A stretch of 64,000 bases of DNA from Alcanivorax sp. 24 (GCF_004360225.1 NZ_SNUA01000015.1:1-64000), one strand, 5' to 3'; positions 45,728-57,525 are shown, numbered from the stretch's first letter. Made by a program: numbers and translations. The notes: a model not told the origin generated them from the letters alone.

Positions 45728-46516
45728 ATGCTGTCCCGCAGTGACCGCGGCCTGGCTTACGGGGATGGTCTGTTCGAGACCCTGAGGGTCAGCGCCGATG
45801 GCCGGGTGCCATTGTGGCCCCGGCACCGGGCGAGAATGCTGGCCGGTGCCCGCCGGCTGGCGATTCCGCTGACGGAGGACAGACTCGAACGGACGCTGGC
45901 GGCGCGACTGCGCGATCATGACGGAGGCGCCGGCGTGATCAAGCTGGTGCTTACCCGTGGCAGCGGCGGCCGGGGGTATTTGCCGCCGGAGAGGCCGCAA
46001 CCCACCTTGTTTGGCCAATGGTTTCCGTTCACGGAGGAGCCGTGCGCCCACCTTCGTCATGGCGTTGAGATCGGCCTCTGCGATACCGTGTTGCCGGACG
46101 ATCCTCTTGCCGGACTCAAGCATCTGAACCGCCTGCCGCAAGTGGTGGCGCGCGCCGAGGCCGGGCGGCGTGGCTGGCGCGAGGGGCTGCTGCTGGATCG
46201 CCACCGGTGCCCGGTGGAGGCCACTTCGATGAACCTGTTCGCCGTGTTTGGCGACCTGTTGTGGACACCCTCCCTGGAGCGCGCCGGGGTGGCCGGCGTG
46301 GCGCGTGGCTGGCTGCTGGACGTCGCCCGTGATCAGGGTTGGCGGGTGGAAGTGAGGGCGAGGCCCCTGTCACATCTGCGTCGGGCGGATGGCATTTTTC
46401 TGACCAACAGTATTGTCGGCCTGTTACCGGTGCGTAAACTGGCGCAGTGGACGTGGCCGGTCGATCCGCAGGTCCCACAATGGCAGCGGCTCTGGCAGGC
46501 GCGGTTCAACCACTGA
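45728..46516 (+). CDS. pabC: Aminodeoxychorismate lyase
   Basis: PLP enzyme of folate synthesis that releases pyruvate from 4-amino-4-deoxychorismate to give p-aminobenzoate, 262 aa. The start LAYGDGLFETLRV and the segment AGLKHLNRLPQVV, whose Lys131 is expected near the PLP, are family marks. It lies 10 bp after fabF, the usual place in gammaproteobacteria. Confidence 0.93.
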   Translation: MLSRSDRGLAYGDGLFETLRVSADGRVPLWPRHRARMLAGARRLAIPLTEDRLERTLAARLRDHDGGAGVIKLVLTRGSGGRGYLPPERPQPTLFGQWFPFTEEPCAHLRHGVEIGLCDTVLPDDPLAGLKHLNRLPQVVARAEAGRRGWREGLLLDRHRCPVEATSMNLFAVFGDLLWTPSLERAGVAGVARGWLLDVARDQGWRVEVRARPLSHLRRADGIFLTNSIVGLLPVRKLAQWTWPVDPQVPQWQRLWQARFNH

Positions 46517-46603
46517 GCGCGCGGTGACGCGCTGGCGTCAGGCTCTAACCCCGATCCCGCTCCATGGCCTGGGATCGCCAATACAGGCATTAGCATTCAA
46601 TCC

Positions 46604-49292
<2,689 letters not shown>

Positions 49293-49349
49293 TCGCCCGC
49301 GGCACTGGCACGCACAACAATACAAGCACTACCGCGACAGGGGGGTGGC

Positions 49350-49697
49350 ATGAAGATGCCGGGGGGCCGTAGTGGCATTCTTTCGCTGAGTATCAAGGAC
49401 AAGGCGGCGCTGTACGCCGCTTACATGCCGTTTATCGGCAACGGCGGCCTGTTCGTGCCGACCGAGAAAGCCTATCAACTGGGGGAGGAAATCTTTCTCC
49501 TGCTCAACATCATGGATGAGCCGGAGAAAATACCGGTGGCTGGCCGGGTGGTCTGGATCACGCCTCGAGGCGCCCAGGGCAATCGTAGCGCCGGTATTGG
49601 CGTGCAGTTCTCCGATCAAGACGACACCGCCCGCCGCACCATAGAAAATCACCTCGCGGGCTCGCTGCAATCGGACCGGCCCACGCATACGATGTGA
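49350..49697 (+). CDS. pilZ: PilZ-domain type IV pilus protein
   Basis: Type IV pilus biogenesis protein of the PilZ family, 115 aa. It fits the non-c-di-GMP-binding PilZ group: the RxxxR and D/NxSxxG motifs are not both present, while the core LFVPTEKAYQLGEEIFLLL and GRVVWITPRGAQGNRSAGIGVQF are conserved. It follows holB by 57 bp, as in Pseudomonas and Xanthomonas. It supports pilus assembly, probably through the PilB/FimX-type partners. Confidence 0.93.
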   Translation: MKMPGGRSGILSLSIKDKAALYAAYMPFIGNGGLFVPTEKAYQLGEEIFLLLNIMDEPEKIPVAGRVVWITPRGAQGNRSAGIGVQFSDQDDTARRTIENHLAGSLQSDRPTHTM

Positions 49698-50069
49698 CGT
49701 TTGAAGCCGGACGCCGGACGCTAAAGCCGAAACCCGGGGCGGCGGGCATTGCGGTCATAAAAAATTGCCGGGAGCAATTTTTAACGTTGCTGTGCGACGG
49801 CCCGCAGGGTGACCGCCATGGACGGCGGTCATAAAAAATTGCCGGGAGCAATTTTTAACGTTGTTGTGCGACGGCCCGCAGGGTGACCGCCATGGACGGC
49901 GGTCATAAAAAAGGTTCATCGCGGTTTAGCGAGAAGGGTCGCTCCGGCGGGGGCTCCCGTATTGCCCGGTTACCTCGCAGATATCCATTCAGAGGTGGCT
50001 ACAGAGCCGCTGTGGGAAGCGGCCCGGGCGGCGCTCCGCTTGGCCGCGAATGCCCTGGACCGTTGGCGA

Positions 50070-50420
50070 TTCGCTTGCCAGCAAGCTTCCCACAGCGGCT
50101 TCGTGGCATGATCCGTGGGAGACCAGCTTGCTGGCGAATTCTGGCCCTCTGGTGTTGGGATATTCGCTTGCCAGCAAGCTTCCCACAGCGGCTTCGTGGC
50201 ATGATCTGTGGGAGACCAGCTTGCTGGCGAATTCTGGCCCTTTGGTGTTGGGATATTCGCTTGCCAGCAAGCTTCCCACAGCGGCTTCGTGGCATGATCT
50301 GTGGGAGACCAGCTTGCTGGCGAATTCTGGCCCTCTGGTGTTGGGATATTTGCTTGCCAGCAAGCTTCCCACAGCGGCTTCGTGGCAGATCTGTGGGAGC
50401 CCAGCTTGCTGGCGAATAGA
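50070..50420. repeat. 93-bp tandem REP-hairpin array, copy 2
   Basis: Four near-identical units of 93 bp. They are one base longer than in copy 1 because of GCATGATC in place of GCAGATC. Each carries the TTCGCTTGCCAGCAAGC / GCTTGCTGGCGAA hairpin. Confidence 0.85.
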
Positions 50421-50549
50421 GCGGCTTGGTAGCCCCTTCCGTTACAGACCCGTGCCCATGATTGAAGCGCCGTGGCCTGCTAAACCGCGATGAACCATAA
50501 AAAAGGCGTTTTAGTGCTTGCCAGGGCATTGGGTCTGGTTTTGCATTAT

Positions 50550-50630
50550 CGGCGTCCGGCGTCCGGCGTCCGGCGTCCGGCGTCCGGCGTCCGGCGTCCG
50601 GCGTCCGGCGTCCGGCGTCCGGCGTCCGGC
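50550..50630. repeat. Heptamer microsatellite (CGTCCGG)11
   Basis: Eleven perfect heptamers ending 42 bp before the tatD start, so the array lies in the tatD upstream region. Length changes could affect tatD expression. Confidence 0.93.
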
Positions 50631-50671
50631 GGTTTCATGTAGAATGCCCGCAGTTCAATACGGAGTGTTTC

Positions 50672-51469
50672 ATGTCTACGGAGCCGCTTGATCTGGTGGA
50701 TTCCCACTGCCACCTGGACCGTCTCGATCTGGACGCCTACCAAGGTGATTTTCAGGCCCTCATGGCCGCCACCCGCGCCGATGGCGTGGGCACCATGCTG
50801 TGCATTGGCGTTGATCTGGAGACCTTTCCACGGGTGCGGGCCATGGCCGAAGCCCAGCCGGAGGTGTTCGCCACCGTCGGAGTGCATCCGCTCTACAAGG
50901 ACGTGCATGAACCGGAAGCGGCGGAGCTGATCGGCCTGGCGGATCACCCCAGGGTGGTGGGCATTGGTGAAACCGGTCTGGATTACTTCTACGCCAAGGA
51001 GCAACGGGAGTGGCAGCAAAAGCGTTTTGTTGAGCATATCCGTGCCGCCCGCGACACTGATTTGCCGCTGGTGGTGCATACCCGTGGCGCCAAGGACGAT
51101 ACCCTGGCACTGCTGCGTGAGCATGGCGAGGGGCGGGTGCGCGGCGTGCTGCATTGTTTCACTGAGGACCGTGATATGGCGGAGCAGGCCATCGAACTGG
51201 GCTTTTATATTTCCATCTCCGGTATTGTCACGTTCCGTAATGCGGAGGCGCTGCGCGAAACCGTCGCCGCGTTGCCGGTGGAGCATCTGCTGATAGAAAC
51301 CGATGCCCCCTGGCTGGCGCCGGTGCCTTACCGGGGCAAGCCCAATGAGCCGCGTTTCGTCGCCAAGGTGGCGGAGTGCGTGGCGGAATTGAAAGGGTTG
51401 CCGGTGGCGGAGCTGGCTCGCATTACCCGGAATAATTTCTTCCAGCTGTTTAATAAGGCGGTACCGTGA
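50672..51469 (+). CDS. TatD-family metal-dependent hydrolase (YcfH-like)
   Basis: Mg-dependent DNase/hydrolase of the TatD family, 265 aa. Metal ligands appear in DSHCHLD (N-terminal HxH), in the Glu of GIGETGLDYFY, in the His of VVHTRGA and LHCFTED, and in the Asp of ETDAPWLAPVPYRGKPNEP. Its place after holB-pilZ fits YcfH rather than TatD proper. The stop overlaps the rmuC GTG. Role: DNA end processing or a related house-cleaning hydrolysis. Confidence 0.93.
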   Translation: MSTEPLDLVDSHCHLDRLDLDAYQGDFQALMAATRADGVGTMLCIGVDLETFPRVRAMAEAQPEVFATVGVHPLYKDVHEPEAAELIGLADHPRVVGIGETGLDYFYAKEQREWQQKRFVEHIRAARDTDLPLVVHTRGAKDDTLALLREHGEGRVRGVLHCFTEDRDMAEQAIELGFYISISGIVTFRNAEALRETVAALPVEHLLIETDAPWLAPVPYRGKPNEPRFVAKVAECVAELKGLPVAELARITRNNFFQLFNKAVP

Positions 51470-52803
51470 CGACAGCGATGTTTTGGTGGTGGTTGGCGGC
51501 CGCCGCCGTGGTCGCGGCGGTGATCGCCGCGCTGCTGGTGTGGCTGCCGATGCGCCGTCGCCGTGCTCTGCTGGAGCAGGAAGCGGAACGGCTGGCACTG
51601 CGGGGCCAGGCGCTGGAGCAGGAGCGCGATGAACAGCGCCAGCGTCTGGAGCAGCAAAGTCAGCAATGGCGCCAGGCGGAAGAGAACCTGTCCATCGCCC
51701 GCGCCGAGCAGGCCCGCCTGGAGGAGCGTTTGTCCGGCCAACAGGACAAGCTGCGCTTCGCCGAGGAGAGCCGGGAGCAGTTACGCAAGGAATTCGAATT
51801 GCTGGCCAGCCGTATCTTCGAGCAGCGCAGCCGTCAGTTCGAGGAAAAGAACCGCGAAGGTATCCATACCCTGTTGCAGCCGTTTCGTGAGCAACTGACT
51901 GAATTCCGTCGCCGGGTCGATCAGATTCACGGTGACGATGCCCGGGCCCAGGCGGCGTTGACCGAGCAACTCCAGCACCTCAAGAGTCTTAATCAGCAGA
52001 TGCACCAGGACGCTCGCAATCTCACCGAGGCTCTGCGCGGCCAAGTAAAGACCCAGGGCAACTGGGGCGAGATGATTCTGGAGCGGGTGCTGGAAAGTTC
52101 CGGTCTGAGCAAAGGACGGGAATACGATACCCAGGTGGCGTTGCGCGCCGAGGACGGCGGCCGGCGGCTGCCGGACGCCATCGTCCATCTGCCCGAGGGC
52201 AAGGACGTGGTCATCGACGCCAAGGTGTCACTGGTGGCTTATGAGCGCTTCACCAGCACCGAGGACGAGGAGGAGCGCCGCCAGGCCCGCGACCAGCATC
52301 TGCAATCCCTGCGCGCCCATATCAAGGGGCTCGACATCAAGGACTACAGTCGTCTGGACGGGATTCGCAGTCTCGATTTCGTGTTACTGTTCATTCCCGT
52401 GGAAGGGGCTTTCATGGCCGCGATGGAAGCGGACCCCGGGCTCTACACGGAGGCTTATGAGCGTAATATCGTGCTGGTCAGCCCCACCACGTTGCTGGTG
52501 ACCCTGCGCACCATTCAGAACATCTGGCGGTATGAGTATCAGAACCGCAATGCCCTGGACATCGCCGACCGCGCCGGCCATATCTGCGATCAGGTATCAC
52601 GGATCAGCGAATCCCTGGTGGACGTGGGGGATAAGCTGGGCAAGGCTCAGCAAGCCTGGGAAACCTCTTACAAACGGCTCACGGAAGGGCGCGGCAACCT
52701 GCTGGGGCAGGCCCATAAATTGCGGGATTTGGGGGCCAAGGCCCGGCGCAATTTGCCGCCACCGGTGGATGATGACGACGGTGAGGAGACCGACGAGCAA
52801 TAA
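51466..52803 (+). CDS. rmuC: DNA recombination protein RmuC
   Basis: RmuC family protein, 445 aa. An N-terminal membrane helix (about 5-25) is followed by a long Glu/Gln/Arg coiled coil (about 30-180), then the nuclease-like RmuC domain with GNWGEMILERVLESSGL, PDAIVHLPEGKDVVIDAKVSL and FIPVEGAF. It is thought to limit inversions at short inverted repeats, which is notable in a genome region full of such repeats. It starts at GTG 51466 inside the tatD stop. Confidence 0.93.
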   Translation: MTTAMFWWWLAAAAVVAAVIAALLVWLPMRRRRALLEQEAERLALRGQALEQERDEQRQRLEQQSQQWRQAEENLSIARAEQARLEERLSGQQDKLRFAEESREQLRKEFELLASRIFEQRSRQFEEKNREGIHTLLQPFREQLTEFRRRVDQIHGDDARAQAALTEQLQHLKSLNQQMHQDARNLTEALRGQVKTQGNWGEMILERVLESSGLSKGREYDTQVALRAEDGGRRLPDAIVHLPEGKDVVIDAKVSLVAYERFTSTEDEEERRQARDQHLQSLRAHIKGLDIKDYSRLDGIRSLDFVLLFIPVEGAFMAAMEADPGLYTEAYERNIVLVSPTTLLVTLRTIQNIWRYEYQNRNALDIADRAGHICDQVSRISESLVDVGDKLGKAQQAWETSYKRLTEGRGNLLGQAHKLRDLGAKARRNLPPPVDDDDGEETDEQ

Positions 52804-52845
52804 GCTGTTTTTTAAAGTGCCATAAATTGTTGATAAAAAACTTAA

Positions 52846-52892
52846 ATAGGCGCCTATCGTGTTGTTAATCCGCACGGAAAGGCGCCTTTTTT
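52846..52892 (+). terminator. Terminator-like hairpin after rmuC
   Basis: AGGCGCCT at 52848-52855 and 52880-52887 can pair, with an inner CGTG/CACG pair, followed by a T-run. It would end the tatD-rmuC transcript. The region after it to 53020 is AT-rich and should hold the protease promoter. Confidence 0.7.
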
Positions 52893-53020
52893 GTTGGTGC
52901 GACACTTTTTTTGTGATATGGGTCACGCTGATATATCCCTATAAAAATAATAGGTAGAATTTCTTATTTTTCTGGAGTTAATTTCCCGTCTCTTTGCGAA
53001 ATCGCCTTGTGGGGGATGGT

Positions 53021-54649
53021 GTGAATTTGCATATTCTTGTTGTTTTCTCCTGTGTTCTGCTATGCGTGGCGCCCGTTGGGGGCCACGCACGGACCATGTC
53101 GCCGCGGATCATCGGTGGGGAAGTGGTCGCCACCGTCCCATCCTGGATGGCGGAACTGGAGGTGAGCCGCTCGGGTGATCCGGAGCAAGGTTCATTCTTG
53201 TGTGGGGCGGTTCTGGTGGCACCTGGCTGGGTGCTGACGGCGGCGCACTGTGTACGCGGCCAGAGCAGCGATCAGTTGGATCCGGGGCAGCTGTTCGTGG
53301 CGCTGGGCAGCGCGGACCGCTACCAGGAGCCGGTGGAACGCCGGGCGGTGCGGGCGGTCCATGTTCACCCCGAATTCGTCCACGGCGTTTTCCACAACGA
53401 CCTGGCGTTACTGCAAATGCAGGGGGAATCCGCTTTGGCCGCGCTGGATCTGGCCAAGAACCGGGAAATGCAGGCGTTGATCGATGGCGCCGCCGAGCAG
53501 GCCTTGACCGCTTACGGCTGGGGCACTACCGAGAGCGGAAGCGCCCCTCGGGTATTGCATCAAGTGGCGCTGGATTACATCACCCCGGAGCGCTGCGCGC
53601 GGCACTGGTCCAATCTCGGCGGGCGGCAACTGTGCGCCGGTGAATTGCAAAGGCAGGGTGAGCCGGGGCGCGATACCTGCCGGGGCGACAGCGGCGGCCC
53701 CCTGGTTTATCGCTATGACGGCCGGCCGTGGCTGGCCGGTATCACCAGCTACGGCCCGCCCCGGTGTGCCACGCCGGAGGTGCCGGGGGTCTACACCCGG
53801 GTCAGTGATTACCTGGCCTGGCTGGAAAGCACTTCCCGCGAGGCGCTGGTGGATTTGCACAGCCGGCCGCTGGCCGGGCGGCGCTACGGCCGCCCCGGGG
53901 AGACGCTGGCGCTGTCTCTGCGGTTGGAGAATCAGAGCCGGGTCAATGCGGCATACCAGGTGGGTGCCCGTATAGACCATGACCCTGGCGTCACGATCAG
54001 CGCCGACGATCTGGTCTGCGACGACCATGAGGGCTACAGCCTGTGCCGGGGGGAGGCCTCACTGGCGCGGGGCGCCAGCAGCGGGGATTACCGCCTGCGG
54101 CTGCGTTCCCGCTCGGGCGCGGCGGTGCAATCCCGGTTATGGATCCGGCCGGATAGCGCCGCCCATGACTATTACCAATTGGAACGAGACGCGGTGACCG
54201 CCATTTTCAGCGATCAGCCGGACCTGATGATGGTGGGAACCCAGCGTCTCAACGCGGAGGCGGTGACGCTGGAAGCCCGGCTGATCAATCGAGCCACCCA
54301 TGTTGCCGCCCGGGACGCCTGGATGTGGTTCCGGATTCCGCAAGGCTGGTCCTGGAGGAACCTGCCCGAGGGATGCAGTGGCGGTGCCACGGTTCGCTGT
54401 CAATTGGGGGATCTGGCCGAAGGGGCGGAGGCCAGCCGGTCGCTGGTGATCGAAGGGGAGGGAGAGGGGCGGGTGCACCTGGAAGGCGGCTCTTCCAGCG
54501 GCGATTTCCCGGCCGGTGATACCGGCTTGTCGTTCCTGCCATCCCAGGCGCGGGCGGAGACGCCTCGCGCCAGTGCTGGCGGTGGCGGCGCCCTGGGATG
54601 GGCATGGTGTCTATTGCTGGCTTACGGGTTGTCCACCAGGCTCAGGTGA
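53021..54649 (+). CDS. Secreted trypsin-like serine protease with GlyGly-CTERM tail
   Basis: S1-family protease, 542 aa from GTG 53021 (GGGGGA ahead); a TTG at 52994 is the longer option. Signal peptide about 1-23. Activation site RIIGG (29-33). Catalytic triad His76 (TAAHC), Asp127 (NDLALL) and Ser224 (GDSGGP). After the protease domain (to ~275) come two beta-rich repeat-like domains. The C-terminus has a GGGG run (520-523), a hydrophobic helix and a basic end (STRLR), the layout of a GlyGly-CTERM sorting signal. Such proteins (for example VesB of Vibrio) are exported by type II secretion and processed by rhombosortase. Confidence 0.9.
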   Translation: MNLHILVVFSCVLLCVAPVGGHARTMSPRIIGGEVVATVPSWMAELEVSRSGDPEQGSFLCGAVLVAPGWVLTAAHCVRGQSSDQLDPGQLFVALGSADRYQEPVERRAVRAVHVHPEFVHGVFHNDLALLQMQGESALAALDLAKNREMQALIDGAAEQALTAYGWGTTESGSAPRVLHQVALDYITPERCARHWSNLGGRQLCAGELQRQGEPGRDTCRGDSGGPLVYRYDGRPWLAGITSYGPPRCATPEVPGVYTRVSDYLAWLESTSREALVDLHSRPLAGRRYGRPGETLALSLRLENQSRVNAAYQVGARIDHDPGVTISADDLVCDDHEGYSLCRGEASLARGASSGDYRLRLRSRSGAAVQSRLWIRPDSAAHDYYQLERDAVTAIFSDQPDLMMVGTQRLNAEAVTLEARLINRATHVAARDAWMWFRIPQGWSWRNLPEGCSGGATVRCQLGDLAEGAEASRSLVIEGEGEGRVHLEGGSSSGDFPAGDTGLSFLPSQARAETPRASAGGGGALGWAWCLLLAYGLSTRLR

Positions 54650-55452
54650 GGTGCCTGGGATTCCGCCGCCATGGCGCTGGCGTTCCCCTTCCAGGGGATG
54701 GCCTGAAATCCAGAGGGAATTCGATCCAGCAGATAAGGGGTCTTGATCACGTCGAAATAGGGCGAGTGATCGAAATCGGCGGCGTGAAACAGGCGTGGCT
54801 GTAGACGCAGCAGTCGTGAGCCGTCGTCCTCCGGCTGCTTCACCAGCGGATAAACCGGGAACTGAATGAAGGCGAAAGCTTCGCCCACCAGGCTGCCGCT
54901 GAGGGTACGCAGCAATTCGGTGGCCAGGCGATTGGAAAGCCGCCGGCGCCACCGGTTTGGCAGCGCGCGCCAGGGAAACAACCAGAGCAGCATGAGGGTG
55001 CTCCAGGAGGTGGTGCTGCCGGTGCCGACCCGGCTGATGGCGTAACGTAGCGCGTCCTGCCGCTCGTCCGTGGACAGATTCTGTGCCCGGCAGACGCGCA
55101 GATGCAGGCCGCTGAGCGTGCCCAGCTCGCGCACCCGTAATCCTCGCTCCAGGCTGGCATCCAGCACCAACTGGGTGTCCGGCTCGCAGGGTACGTAATC
55201 GGCGAGCAGGGCGCGCAGGGCCGGGTCGGCGACGTCGTGCAGACGGCCTATATAAAGCAGGGCGCGGGAGAACCGGCTGCCGGTGAGTCGCCGCAGGCGC
55301 CGGTCCAGGGCACTGTCGCTGTCCACCAACAGTACGTCGCAGGGTTGCAGCAGGACACGCTGATGGTCCAGGCTGCTTTGTGGCCAATCCTTGCCGCCGT
55401 CCTGACGTTGCAGGCGCTCGCACAGCCATTGGTAGAGTCGTTGCGTTCGCAT
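54622..55452 (-). CDS. Degenerate YiiX/YebB-like permuted papain-fold protein
   Basis: Protein of 276 aa that resembles the YiiX-type NlpC/P60 cysteine hydrolases (PF05708-like). The blocks PCDVLLV, LTGSRFSRALLYIG and SGSLVGEAFAFIQFPVYP line up with the family. From memory of the family, the His of SHAALYVG is Arg63 here and the Cys of CSTLIAQAF is Ser185, so the catalytic pair seems lost. It overlaps the end of the convergent protease gene by 28 bp. It may be a pseudoenzyme that binds lipid or peptide. The family assignment is moderate and the loss of activity is inference. Confidence 0.6.
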   Translation of the reverse strand: MRTQRLYQWLCERLQRQDGGKDWPQSSLDHQRVLLQPCDVLLVDSDSALDRRLRRLTGSRFSRALLYIGRLHDVADPALRALLADYVPCEPDTQLVLDASLERGLRVRELGTLSGLHLRVCRAQNLSTDERQDALRYAISRVGTGSTTSWSTLMLLWLFPWRALPNRWRRRLSNRLATELLRTLSGSLVGEAFAFIQFPVYPLVKQPEDDGSRLLRLQPRLFHAADFDHSPYFDVIKTPYLLDRIPSGFQAIPWKGNASAMAAESQAPHLSLVDNP

Positions 55453-55463
55453 GGGGCGCTATC

Positions 55464-56585
55464 CTACAACAGCGCCACGGCGCGGTCGATGACTGACTGG
55501 TCAGTATGGAAGTGGGGGGAGAAGCGTATGCCGCCGCCGCGTTGGGCGCAGACCACGCCACCCTGGCGCAGGCGGTCAAAGGTGGACTGGGGCGCCTCGC
55601 CGGGCAGACGGAAGGTGACGATACCGGCGCGGCGACGGGCGGTTTCCGGGGTCAACAACTCCGCGCCGCGCGCCTTGAGCGCATTGATCAGGCCGCTGAC
55701 GATATCGGTCAGCCGCTGTTCCACCGGGACCATGCCCACCTCCTGCAGTAACGACAGCGAGGCGTTGAGTGCATGGGCGCACAACAGGTTGGGGCTGCCG
55801 CATTCGAAACGCCGGGCATCGTCCGCCGGCCGCCAGTCCTGGCGATCATAGTCGCCGGACGCCGCCACCATGTGCCAGCCGAACTGGCGCAGGCGCAGCC
55901 GGTCGCGGGCTTCCGGCCGGGCATAGAACAGCGCCAGGCCTTCCGGCCCCAGCATCCACTTGTGGCCGTCGGCGACGACGAAGTCCGCGCTGATGCTCTC
56001 CGCGTCGAAAACATGGGCTCCCAGACTCTGGATCGCATCCACGCAGAACAACACCCCTCGTTCCCGGCACGCGGCGCCGATCCGGGCCAGATCCAGGCGG
56101 ATGCCACTGGCGTATTGCACCGACGACAGCGACACCAGGCGCACCCGGGGTCCAAGCGCGTCAATAATGCGCTGCTCGGCGTCATCGCCGCCCACCGCCA
56201 CCTGGATCACTTCCACCCCCTGTCCGGACAGCGCTTGCCAGGGGATACGGTTGGAGGGGAACTCCTGATCACTGATCAGCACCTGATCACCGTCCCGCCA
56301 GGATAAGCCCTGGGCGATCACCGACAGCCCCTCGGAGGTGTTCTTGAGCAAGGCGATGTCCTCCTGGGGCACGCCTCCGATCAGAGCGGCGAGGCGTCCG
56401 CGCAGGGTCTGCTCAGTGTCGAGCCAGCGCGGATAATCCCGCGCTCCCACGGTGATGTTTTGCTCGGCGAAACGCACCACCGCGTCCCGGGTGCGTTTTG
56501 GCCAGGGCGCCACGGCGGCGTGATTCAGGTAAAGCACGTCCTTTTCAAGGGGAAATTCCGCGGACAGATCCAGAGCGCTGGTCAT
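55464..56585 (-). CDS. Class V aminotransferase (PLP-dependent)
   Basis: PLP enzyme of the class V/NifS-SelB fold, 373 aa. PLP Lys209 in DGHKWMLGPEG, Asp183 in CVDAIQSLG, and the N-terminal LYLNHAAVAPWP are typical of the isopenicillin-epimerase/cysteine-desulfurase-like group. No Cys loop for desulfurase activity is evident. It lies 11 bp upstream of the degenerate amidase gene on the same strand and may be co-transcribed with it. The substrate is unknown. Confidence 0.88.
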   Translation of the reverse strand: MTSALDLSAEFPLEKDVLYLNHAAVAPWPKRTRDAVVRFAEQNITVGARDYPRWLDTEQTLRGRLAALIGGVPQEDIALLKNTSEGLSVIAQGLSWRDGDQVLISDQEFPSNRIPWQALSGQGVEVIQVAVGGDDAEQRIIDALGPRVRLVSLSSVQYASGIRLDLARIGAACRERGVLFCVDAIQSLGAHVFDAESISADFVVADGHKWMLGPEGLALFYARPEARDRLRLRQFGWHMVAASGDYDRQDWRPADDARRFECGSPNLLCAHALNASLSLLQEVGMVPVEQRLTDIVSGLINALKARGAELLTPETARRRAGIVTFRLPGEAPQSTFDRLRQGGVVCAQRGGGIRFSPHFHTDQSVIDRAVALL

Positions 56586-56661
56586 GTGATGATCGACTCC
56601 ATTGTCATTGCCGGGCGGGGGGGTATCATCCTGCCCAAAAGGGCATCGATAATTCGTCAGC

Positions 56662-56778
56662 GAGCCTGTTTACGCTTTGCTCGCCATCGCGTTGCCGCTG
56701 GCAACGCCGCGAGAGGGTGTCGCGAACCGCGGGCTTTATGAGCTCCGGCGCGGCGGCGAATGGATGGTAAACAGGCTC
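56662..56778. repeat. 117-bp inverted-repeat element between aminotransferase and TetR
   Basis: The ends GAGCCTGTTTAC (56662-56673) and GTAAACAGGCTC (56767-56778) are exact inverted repeats. An inner hairpin CGTTGCC-GCT-GGCAACG lies at 56690-56706. It resembles a small MITE-like or REP-like element. The rest of the 56586-56892 gap contains the divergent promoters. Confidence 0.75.
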
Positions 56779-56892
56779 TTACAGCATGACCGATTGCCGT
56801 GGCAGGTCAACCTGGCTCGTGATGCATGGTGCCGGGGGGTGGGATAAACTGTGGTGAATCGCGGGATTCACCGGTCTTGGGAGTAAGGATGA

Positions 56893-57525
56893 ATGGCTGA
56901 TCTGGAAAAAGCGACGCGTAAGGCGCAGGAGTTCCGGCAACGGGAACAGCAAATCCTCGATACCGCTCTGGAGCTGTTCCTGGAGCAGGGGGAGGACCGT
57001 GTCACCGTGGAAATGATCGCCGACCGGGTGGGGATTGGCAAAGGCACCATCTATAAACACTTCGAAACCAAGAATGAGATTTATCTGCTGCTGATGCTCC
57101 GTTATGAAGAGGATCTGGCGGCGGTGTTCAACAGTATTTCCGAGGAGGACGACAAGGAAAAACTGACCCGCGAATATTTCCGGTTCCGTATCAATGATCC
57201 GGCCCGTTATCAGCTGTTCGACCGGCTTGAGAACAAGGTGATCAAGGATCATGCGGTGCCGGAACTGGTGGAAAAACTGCACAACATCCGTGAAGCCAAT
57301 TTCGAGCGCCTCAAGAGCATCGTCAAGGCACGGATCAGCGAAGGCTCCCTGGAAGACGTGCCGCCGATTTATCACATTTGCGCGGCCTGGGCGCTGGCCC
57401 ATGGCGCCGTGGCGCTGGTGCAGTCGCCATTTTATATGGGGCTGATCGATGAAAAGGAGGATTTCCTCGACTTTCTGATCGAAATCGGTATCCGCATGGG
57501 CAACAAAGGACAACGCCGAAAATGA
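56893..57525 (+). CDS. TetR-family transcriptional regulator
   Basis: Regulator of 210 aa. The HTH domain lies at about 18-66, with VEMIADRVGIGKGTIYKHFETKNEIY. The C-terminal domain is helical and acidic. AAGGA precedes the ATG. The stop overlaps the next gene by 4 bp (ATGA), so it forms an operon with the DUF1285 protein. The ligand is not known; fatty-acid-type signals are common among relatives. Confidence 0.9.
   Translation: MADLEKATRKAQEFRQREQQILDTALELFLEQGEDRVTVEMIADRVGIGKGTIYKHFETKNEIYLLLMLRYEEDLAAVFNSISEEDDKEKLTREYFRFRINDPARYQLFDRLENKVIKDHAVPELVEKLHNIREANFERLKSIVKARISEGSLEDVPPIYHICAAWALAHGAVALVQSPFYMGLIDEKEDFLDFLIEIGIRMGNKGQRRK

Larger units (their letters stand above)
49705..50630. 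repeat. Composite repeat element, copy 2 (heptamer-bounded, ~0.93 kb)
   Basis: It lies between pilZ and tatD. The left end AGCCGGACGCCGGACG (49705-49720) is followed by two 74-bp units (about 49757-49912), the left arm (around 49915-49940), and four 93-bp hairpin units starting at 50070, 50163, 50256 and 50349. Then comes the inverted right arm (around 50466-50495) and 11 inverted heptamers (50553-50629). The overall plan is the same as copy 1, with one more 74-bp unit and fewer heptamers. Confidence 0.88.

Noticed and set aside
50546-51598. Minus-strand ORF opposite tatD ending in heptamer-coded residues
   Set aside because: Its C-terminus is only a translated microsatellite (PDAGRRT repeats) and the rest is an antisense frame of tatD.
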